Shown piece by piece: positions 58,118 through 64,000 of a stretch of 64,000 nt of DNA (its first letter is position 1; every line of letters starts with the position of its first letter). Source of the stretch: Crocodylus rhombifer (Eukaryota > Chordata > Crocodylia > Crocodylidae); NCBI GenBank assembly GCA_038503035.1, contig JAVSML010024247.1, positions 62,001 through 126,000 on the forward strand, read 5' to 3'. The notes under the pieces were generated by a model. The model ran no database searches. It was given only the letters and a program-made list of their open reading frames with translations, and had not been told where the DNA came from. Both the position numbers and the translations under genes were made by a program.

Positions 58118-58520
58118 CAGTGATTTTCAACCTTGATAGATGCAAGGCACCCCTCAACAAACTCAAAGCACCTCTCAGAAAATGTCATGTTGCAGTTTTG
58201 ATAATCAAAAATCAAGTGAAAAAATAAGAGAGCAATTCTTCTGTTGCAAAAAACTTGGAAAGACCAGAGCAGGTCAGAAAGCTTTTAACATTATGAATTC
58301 ATGGTTGAAATCTTTGGGTTTATTTTATAAATCATGGGGTGTGTCCAGACGAGCCTACATGTGCTCTTGCAGCATCTCAAACCCTTTGAGACACTGCAAG
58401 AGGCCCATACTGCCCAGTAATTTCAGTTACTGCAGTAAACGCACACATGTAGATGCATGCTGTGAACCTGATCCTGTGTACCCCTTTGTCCAGGAAGGCC
58501 CAGAAAGTGTTTATATAAGT
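58118..58520. mobile_element. hAT (Charlie-like) left end with a nested TCTACATG-type MITE
   Basis: It begins CAGTGATTTTCAACCTTGAT and then GCAAGGCACCCCTCAACAAAC, a standard hAT-Charlie start. From about 58340 to 58470 a different repeat intervenes: GTGTGTCCAGACGAGCCTACATG...ACATGTAGATGCATGC, with an internal CAGCATCTCAAACCCTTTGAGACACTG hairpin (quoted ends). The right end of the hAT part is not found. Confidence 0.5.
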
Positions 58521-60128
58521 GGAGCTCTATGTGGCCACAAGGGTCCCAATGGCTTCATGATTTGTATATCTGCTTTCCATCTTGGCTGGCAATCAAAAGG
58601 TACAAAGGGGAATTAAAGGCAAGAACAAAGGGAAGAAATGTTACCCTAATTTATTTGAACTTCAGTAAGTATACGTGCTTTGAATACATTCAAGTTTATG
58701 GTATGAGTTCATTGAGGCATTATTTGTATCTTATACCAAATCTGTTTGCCTACCCCTACTGGACACATGGGAACTACTAAAATACTTTTTTTTTTCCAGA
58801 GTCTGGCTGAAAACATAAGCAAAATGCTGAACTTGCCAAACTTTTTCCATTTTTCAGACTTTATAACAGACCTATTTTAAAACATTATTTTCATGAAAAT
58901 TCCATCATTAACCTTATAAAAGTGATTTATAAACAAAAAAATATTACATAGCTATCTTGATACATAGTTCAACTTTTTTGATGAAGACTTGGGGAAGAAA
59001 TTGTGAAAACTGAACTTTAAAAAATTCATTCCTTGCAAAATGACTTTGTTCTTAGTTGAACATTACTTTCAATTCCCTTTTGTAGCAGATTGCCTTATGC
59101 TTGTTCTAATTTAAGTGCTTAAGGCTACCACTCTTCTGATTTCCTTGGCTAGACTATAGACCACCCTCCCATGATTATATAGATCAATCATAGGAAATAC
59201 AGTCTAACAAAAGGGCCTTGACTATGGTCGGGGGGAGGGTATATAGAATCTGGTATGTTAACTGTGCCTTGACTATGGTGGGGGGAGGGTATGTAGAATC
59301 CAGTATGTTAACTGCAACTCAACCAAGGCAATGGCATACAGTAACATAACTGAGGGGTGAGAGAGGGAAAAAGGGGCAGCCACCCCAGATACCACCTTTG
59401 TGGAACAACGCAAAAATAGCCATAACTGCAGCAGTGGCTGATCTTGCCACTACTAACAGCACTATGGCAGATGGTGCTGCTCTGAAAGTGTTGCCCAGTT
59501 GCTCAGGGCATGAAGTTACCCAGCTGTGCCTCTGATGGGGCACTCTAAGGAGACTCATTTAAAATCAGTTCAACTAACCAAAATGCTTTGATTTGAATGG
59601 ACCCAGTCCAAAATGAAATGTTGCTTTTCAATCTTCCAAATGCAAAATGTAATTTTTAAAGGTAAAATTAATCATTTCCTGTGTTAGTTTTGGATTTTGC
59701 AATGACTACATGTTCTGTAGAAAAATCATTTTGACATAAACTTCCTGATCATCTCTGAAGTATCATATTTTCTGTTCAGTCAAAAAAGTAGTGACTCAAG
59801 GAGAAAACCAAAATTCAAAAACAAAGCTAGACTTTGGATATCTGGATATAAGTCAACCAAAGGCCTTTTTGTGAGACCTAATAAAGAAACAAGAACACAC
59901 AGTTATAAAGTTTTCCAGTAAGTACTGAAACCAGTTAGCTCCACAGTGCAATGAAACTACCTTTGCCTTCTTTGGTCACTCCTTATTGCTTTGACCTTTT
60001 TTCTTTTATGGCCAATTAAATATGAATGCTCAGTAAATAAAACACACCTAAAAATAGTAACAAAATCATCCAATGTATAACAAAATGACCACCACGCTCC
60101 TGTTTCATAGGTCTTGGGCCAGGTTAAC
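58521..60128. other. Intergenic, with one local tandem duplication
   Basis: CCTTGACTATGGT(C)GGGGGGAGGGTAT, (T)GTAGAATC and AGTATGTTAACTG occur twice in tandem at 59215-59315 (unit about 57-60 bases). Otherwise no gene or element is recognised. Confidence 0.55.
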
Positions 60129-60405
60129 ATGCCCACTAGGGGTGTGCAAAATGGGCCCTATTCAGTTCAGATTCAGATTCAGCCTGAATCGTGGACAGCG
60201 ATTCAATTTGTTGATTCGGATCACTGTCCCCGATTTGATTTGGCCGAATCCAAATCTGAAGATTCGATGTTGATTCAGAGAATCAGTGATTTGGATGTAG
60301 ACACCACTTTAAATGCTTTTTCTACATACCTCAAGGTACTAGTGGGGCTCATAAACACTATGATGCCGGGGCGGATGGAGCATCCCACAGGAGTGTGGGG
60401 GGCTC

Positions 60406-61413
60406 TGTAGCAGGGCACTGAGGTGCCTGCTACTTGTGGAGTGATCAGTAAGGAATTCAGCTGCAGGTTGCCAGGGTAACCAGTGGGAGTCAGCTGATGG
60501 GAAGGGGCAGGGCCTGGCTCCCATATAACCCCAGGCTGAGGCCAGGCAGGGAGTTCCCCGCTGGCAGTCAAGGGAGAAGGAGCTCTGCCAGAAAAAACAG
60601 CAAGGAAAAGCCTGACTGCACAAGCAGCTCCTGATTGCTGTTATGGGGTGGAGAATTCCCTGGTAGGGATTGAATGTTGTTTAGCCAGATGGCATAGATT
60701 TTATGTTATAGCCCAGGGTCTTGTGTTTTGGGGTTTGCTGTTTAAACCGGAGGACTGGGTGAGGCTATTAGGGGTTGGAGGCAGCCCCATAGGGGGTCCA
60801 TGGTAGCATGGGGATCCTGGCACCAGAGAGGGTGCTGCATTTGGGGTGCACTGACCCCAGCGCCAGAGAGGGCACGGCGTTTTGAGTGCACTGAACCCAG
60901 TGCCAGAGAGGGCACGGCGTTTGGGGTGCACTGACCCTGGCACCAGAGTGGGCACAACATTTTGGAGTGCATTGACCCCAGCACCAGGGAGGGCGCAGCA
61001 TTTGGTTACACTGACCCCGGCACCAAGGAAGGGGCCAGGCACGGCTACAGCCCCTTGAGACCTGAGGCTGAGAGAAGCCCCAGAGCAGAGGGGGTGACAA
61101 TTGACAAGCCCCAGGGGGGCACAGTTGTGAGACAAGGCTACACAAAGCCCGAGCGCCAGAGGGTGCAGAGAGCAAGACTGAGCAAACAACATCCAGTACA
61201 TCAGCAAGGCTTGGGCTGCAGTGTAAGGGGAGGAAAGGAGCCACAGATGGCACCCCCTGGCATCGGGGCAGAAAATGGGCAGCCTCCTGCTTAACTAACA
61301 TCCTCTAATTAAGCAACTAATAACAAAGCATGGCAGGAGAGAAGGCAGGCGGTTGGCCCATAACAGGTGGGTGGTGTCACCAGTGGACAGACCCCGAAGA
61401 GACACCTGTCACA
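60406..61413 (+). mobile_element. Solo LTR inserted in the fold-back element
   Basis: The 1008-base insertion begins TGTAGCAGGGCAC and ends ACACCTGTCACA, i.e. TG...CA. It is flanked by GGCTC (60401-60405) and GGCCC (61414-61418), a 5-base duplication with one mismatch. A TATA-like ATATAAC lies at 60533. It is related to 50717-52093 through much of its length. The alternating open frames of up to 177 codons on the - strand arise from an internal 40-base tandem repeat and are not genes. No internal retroviral genes remain. Confidence 0.82.
60823..61030 (+). repeat. 40-base minisatellite, about five units, inside the LTR
   Basis: The phrase (G)TGCACTGACCCCAGC(A/G)CCAGAGAGGGCAC(G)GC(G/A)TTT recurs with a period of about 40 bases; start landmarks are near 60846, 60886, 60926, 60967 and 61007. 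The related LTR at 50717 has only scattered single copies, so the expansion is specific to this insertion or its subfamily. Confidence 0.85.
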
Positions 61414-61981
61414 GGCCCCCCATGTGCTTGGCAGTGAATCTGGAAGTGGACTGGAAGTACTTCTGGTGCACTTCTGGGTGTGCTGGGGAGCATATGGGGG
61501 GCTCTCCCTGCACCCACCCAGCTTGGTGATCAGCCACAGGAGCACCAGTTGCCAAGCTGGGGAGAGCATGGGGGCCCCCCAGCATGCTCTCCAGCAGACC
61601 CCAAAGTGGACCGGAAGTGCTTCTGGTCCACTTCCAGGTCTGCTGCCGAGTGTGCTGGGACACCCCCCCCACACACACACCTGTGGGACACTCCATCCGC
61701 CCCAGCATCATAGCATTCGTTAGCCATCTGGTACCTTGAGGTATGTAGAAAAAAAAAAACACTTAAAGCTGTGTCTATGTCTGCATTGTTGAATCTTTCT
61801 GAATAGATTCAGAAGGTTCTGATTTGATTTGGAAAGAATAAAGGGTCCTCTGATTCAATTCAGATTCAGACATCAAATCAGGCTGAGTCTCTTCCAGATT
61901 GAATTGGGGACCGAAGCTTCGCACAGCCCTAATGCCTATCTGTTTATCTGTTCCAACACAATGTTCTAGCTTACAACTATA

Positions 61982-62240
61982 GGGTCCATACACATGTACT
62001 AACTTTCTGACAGTTATGTCAATTTAAAAAGGTTAAGTTAACTTAACTGTCTGAGTGTACACATATATGTTGAGCAGAGTTGACCTAAATGCTGAGCAAG
62101 ATAATACACCTCAGGTGTATTATCTTGAGTTGCATTAATTAAGTTGACTCTTAAAGTATGTGTGTCTATTCCAATGTGCCTTAAGTCAACTTAGTCAAAT
62201 TTAAAATAAGGCAACTTAACTAAGATGTGTGTACACACCC
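61982..62240. mobile_element. Palindromic MITE with a perfect central palindrome
   Basis: The outer ends GGGTCCATACACATG and TGTGTGTACACACCC are inverted-repeat-like. The interior mirrors itself (AAGTTAACTTAACTG / CAACTTAACTAAG, GAGTTGACCTAAATGC / GCATTAATTAAGTTGACTC). The centre is a 31-base palindrome at 62097-62127: CAAGATAATACACCT, C, AGGTGTATTATCTTG. No coding potential. Confidence 0.7.
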
Positions 62241-63544
62241 ATAAAATGTGGCATGATCTGCTATGAAATAAGACTCTCTTCAAGTATGTTGGGCATCTGT
62301 GAGTGCTTAGACTGCAGCATAGCTGGACATGTCTTCTCCTTTCTTTTTATGTTGCCAGTTAGGAGAAACACAGTGATGATAACCTTCCTTTTTCCCCCTA
62401 CTTGAATTCTCAGCAGGTTTCAGATGGGCCAAATCACTTTTGTAGTGAGGCAGAATGATAACTTTTTCCAAGTGACTGTTCTGAAAGGACACTGTGAAAT
62501 ACAAGATTTTTTCATCATTGCCCAGTTGCTCTGCTGTCCTGCCAGCTATATGCTCTCACCAGCAACCACCTTCTCCTGTTCTAAAATAAGCTGAAGCATA
62601 TCATAAGATTTTTTTTCAACTTGATCATACTTCATGATACAGCTGTTGGCATAGCAAGTTGCTGCATGGTTGAAATAGAGTCAACAGGAGCCTGGTATAG
62701 TGAAGGTGACAAATATAGGTCATTACATTCTTAGCAAAGTCTACCACATTTTGCATGGGACTATGACTCTATGGAATAATAATTCTGCTGTGGTAGTCAC
62801 TAACAATGAACAAATGTGAGATATTTTTCAGAGTGGAAAACTGACCGTGCTGGAGTGGGGAGACAATACATCTTCCAGTCATGATAGCTGTTGTTGAATA
62901 TTAGTTCTAACATGGCCAGAAGCAACAACCTTTTCCTCAGTTTCTGTCTCTCTAAAATTGGTCCTCAGCATGAGAATATTACAAATTCACAAATAGTGGG
63001 AAAAACAACAGGAAAGGATAATAGATAGAATAAAGAAGGATAAAGCTATCACAGGAAGGGCAGCTAGGGAAAAAGGAAAGGTGGTGTTGCATTACATGTC
63101 AAGAATTAATATAATTACTTTGAAGGCAGGCAAGAGGAAAACTCATTCGATGTCTCTGTATGAAGATAAAGGGGAAAAGAACAAATGATGGAGGAGTACA
63201 ACATGGGCTGGACATGCTAGGCACATGCCTTAGGTGCCACCTAAGGGAAGGGGTACCATAAAGATGAGAAGATGATGTGTCACCTTCCCATCCCCACTCT
63301 ACCTGCTAATCTTCCCAGAGAAGAAAGATAGAAAGGATGTTAAAAGACCATATGGTTGTGTGGGGAGCACTTCAATTACCTGAAATCAAAAAGAGGTAGG
63401 AACAGAAACACAGCCCAGAATAGGAAAAAAACAGGTCAAAGAATATTTAAATAAGGTAGATGCATTCAACTGAACAACTGAACTGAAATTAACCCTATAG
63501 TGCTTTAGAAACTAACTACTGTGATCTATGAATTATGAGCAATT
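62241..63544. other. Intergenic sequence, no gene recognised
   Basis: AT-rich, with nothing recognised beyond short purine-rich tracts. Confidence 0.5.
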
Positions 63545-63642
63545 GTCTTTGAGAACATTTGGAGGAGAGGGGAGGGAAAGATCCCAGAGGACTGGGGAAG
63601 GGTAAACATACTGTCCTTAGAAAAGGGCAAAAAGAAGACTTA
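63545..63642 (+). mobile_element. CR1 LINE ORF2 fragment, interrupted by a transposon
   Basis: AGGGAAAGATCCCAGAGGAC, GGGGAAGGGTAAACATACTG and CTTAGAAAAGGGCAAAAAGAAGAC correspond to the CR1 reverse-transcriptase start region (CCxIFKKGxKxDPGNYRPVSL in intact copies). The sequence ends abruptly at the border of the TIR transposon at 63643, before the expected NYRPVSL codons. Confidence 0.65.
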
Positions 63643-64000
63643 GGCTAAGTACAGACAGCCAAAAAGCCCAAGGCTGAATAGACTCAGCCTTTGCAGTTTA
63701 GTTCAAGTTACAAAGATTAAACTGACTAAAAAGTGAACAGACTTTTACCTTTTGCAGCCACATGCCTGCAGTGACACAGGCCAGGAGCTGGGGGGTGCTA
63801 CAGCATGGCTCTCTGGCATTTAACCAGTATGGGCTGTGTGTTTACTGCTTCTTCCTGCTGCCCCTGAGGTCTTTGGGATTTCCAGTCCAGAATCACAGCA
63901 GAAGGACTCTGCAGGGTTGCTCATCACTTCCTCTTCCTGCTTCCAGGTGCCTCTGGTATTTGTAGTCCACAGTTGCTGTAAGCAGTACGTTTAGCAAAGC
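63643..64000 (-). mobile_element. TIR transposon, GGCTAGGGACAGA family, copy 5 (reverse, runs off the window)
   Basis: It begins GGCTAAGTACAGACAGCC, the reverse complement of the right end of copy 3 (GGCTTTTTGACTGTATGTACTTAGCC). It then follows copy 3 backwards (CCACATGCCTGCAGTG, GACTCTGCAGGGTTGCTCATCACTT). The other end lies beyond base 64000. It carries a 67-codon open frame at 63762-63965 that mirrors the one in copy 3. Confidence 0.82.

Larger units (their letters stand above)
60137..61931. mobile_element. Giant fold-back hAT-like element, split by a solo LTR
   Basis: It starts TAGGGGTGTGCAAAATGGG and ends AGCTTCGCACAGCCCTA. Flanks ATGCCCAC (60129-60136) and ATGCCTAT (61932-61939) match at six of eight positions. 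Without the LTR at 60406-61413 the element is about 780 bases and almost entirely one hairpin. The left arm, 60137-60405 plus 61419-61526, pairs with the right arm, 61552-61931. Landmarks seen on both arms are TTCTACATACCTCAAGGTAC / GTACCTTGAGGTATGTAGAA and GGGGCGGATGGAG / CTCCATCCGCCCC. The termini resemble those of the 52674-53877 element. Confidence 0.85.

Noticed and set aside
59215..59315. Possible CRISPR-like or satellite array
   Set aside because: Only two units of about 58 bases are present. It is a simple local tandem duplication in a vertebrate genome.
60701..61301. Overlapping - strand open frames of 168 and 177 codons with repeated CPLW/SGAG motifs
   Set aside because: They lie wholly inside a solo LTR, and the repeats come from a 40-base minisatellite that is read in several frames. 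No domain is present.

Overview
The window is sauropsid-type vertebrate nuclear DNA. It has split exons with GT/AG borders, AT-rich introns, many CR1 LINE tails, hAT-like short DNA transposons and solo LTRs. The best-preserved CR1 tail ends in a tandem AACTATGA-type octamer, which I associate with crocodilians. A crocodilian is therefore my best guess, but this is inference. There is one 10-base assembly gap, at 56087-56096.

Only one protein-coding gene can be supported: the 3' half of RNF144B on the + strand. RNF144B is a membrane-anchored RBR-type (RING1-IBR-RING2) E3 ubiquitin ligase. Five coding exons (4724-4784, 14324-14528, 16134-16278, 19781-19870, 20582-20722) join in frame to 213 codons plus a stop. 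They encode the end of the RING1-IBR linker, the IBR zinc domain, the catalytic RING2 domain, the transmembrane helix and a basic tail. The start codon and RING1 lie upstream of base 1, so bases 1-4723 are intron. A 3' UTR follows the stop, possibly running to about 23.49 kb, with poly(A) signal candidates at 22066, 22617 and 23458.

From about 23.5 kb to the end I see no exon, tRNA, rRNA or other gene. Longer open frames there (for example at 40875-41312, 56468-56947 and 60701-61301) fall in GC-rich or repeat DNA and look accidental. This matches the gene-poor interval that follows RNF144B, towards ID4, in mammals (established knowledge, not tested here).

The interest of the window lies in its mobile DNA. 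I can define several insertions by target-site duplications: 3355-3886, 12177-12478, 49570-50574, 52674-53877, 55812-56257, 60137-61931 and 60406-61413. Three are nested: a hAT-like element inside a TIR transposon at 12 kb, a solo LTR splitting a CR1 tail at 49.5 kb, and a solo LTR splitting a giant fold-back hAT-like element at 60 kb. One TIR family (end motif GGCTAGGGACAGA / GGCTAAGTACAGACAG) occurs five times, and one copy fills most of the last RNF144B intron. Several very regular hairpins are also present. I found no previously undescribed gene system; the noteworthy items are repeat architecture.
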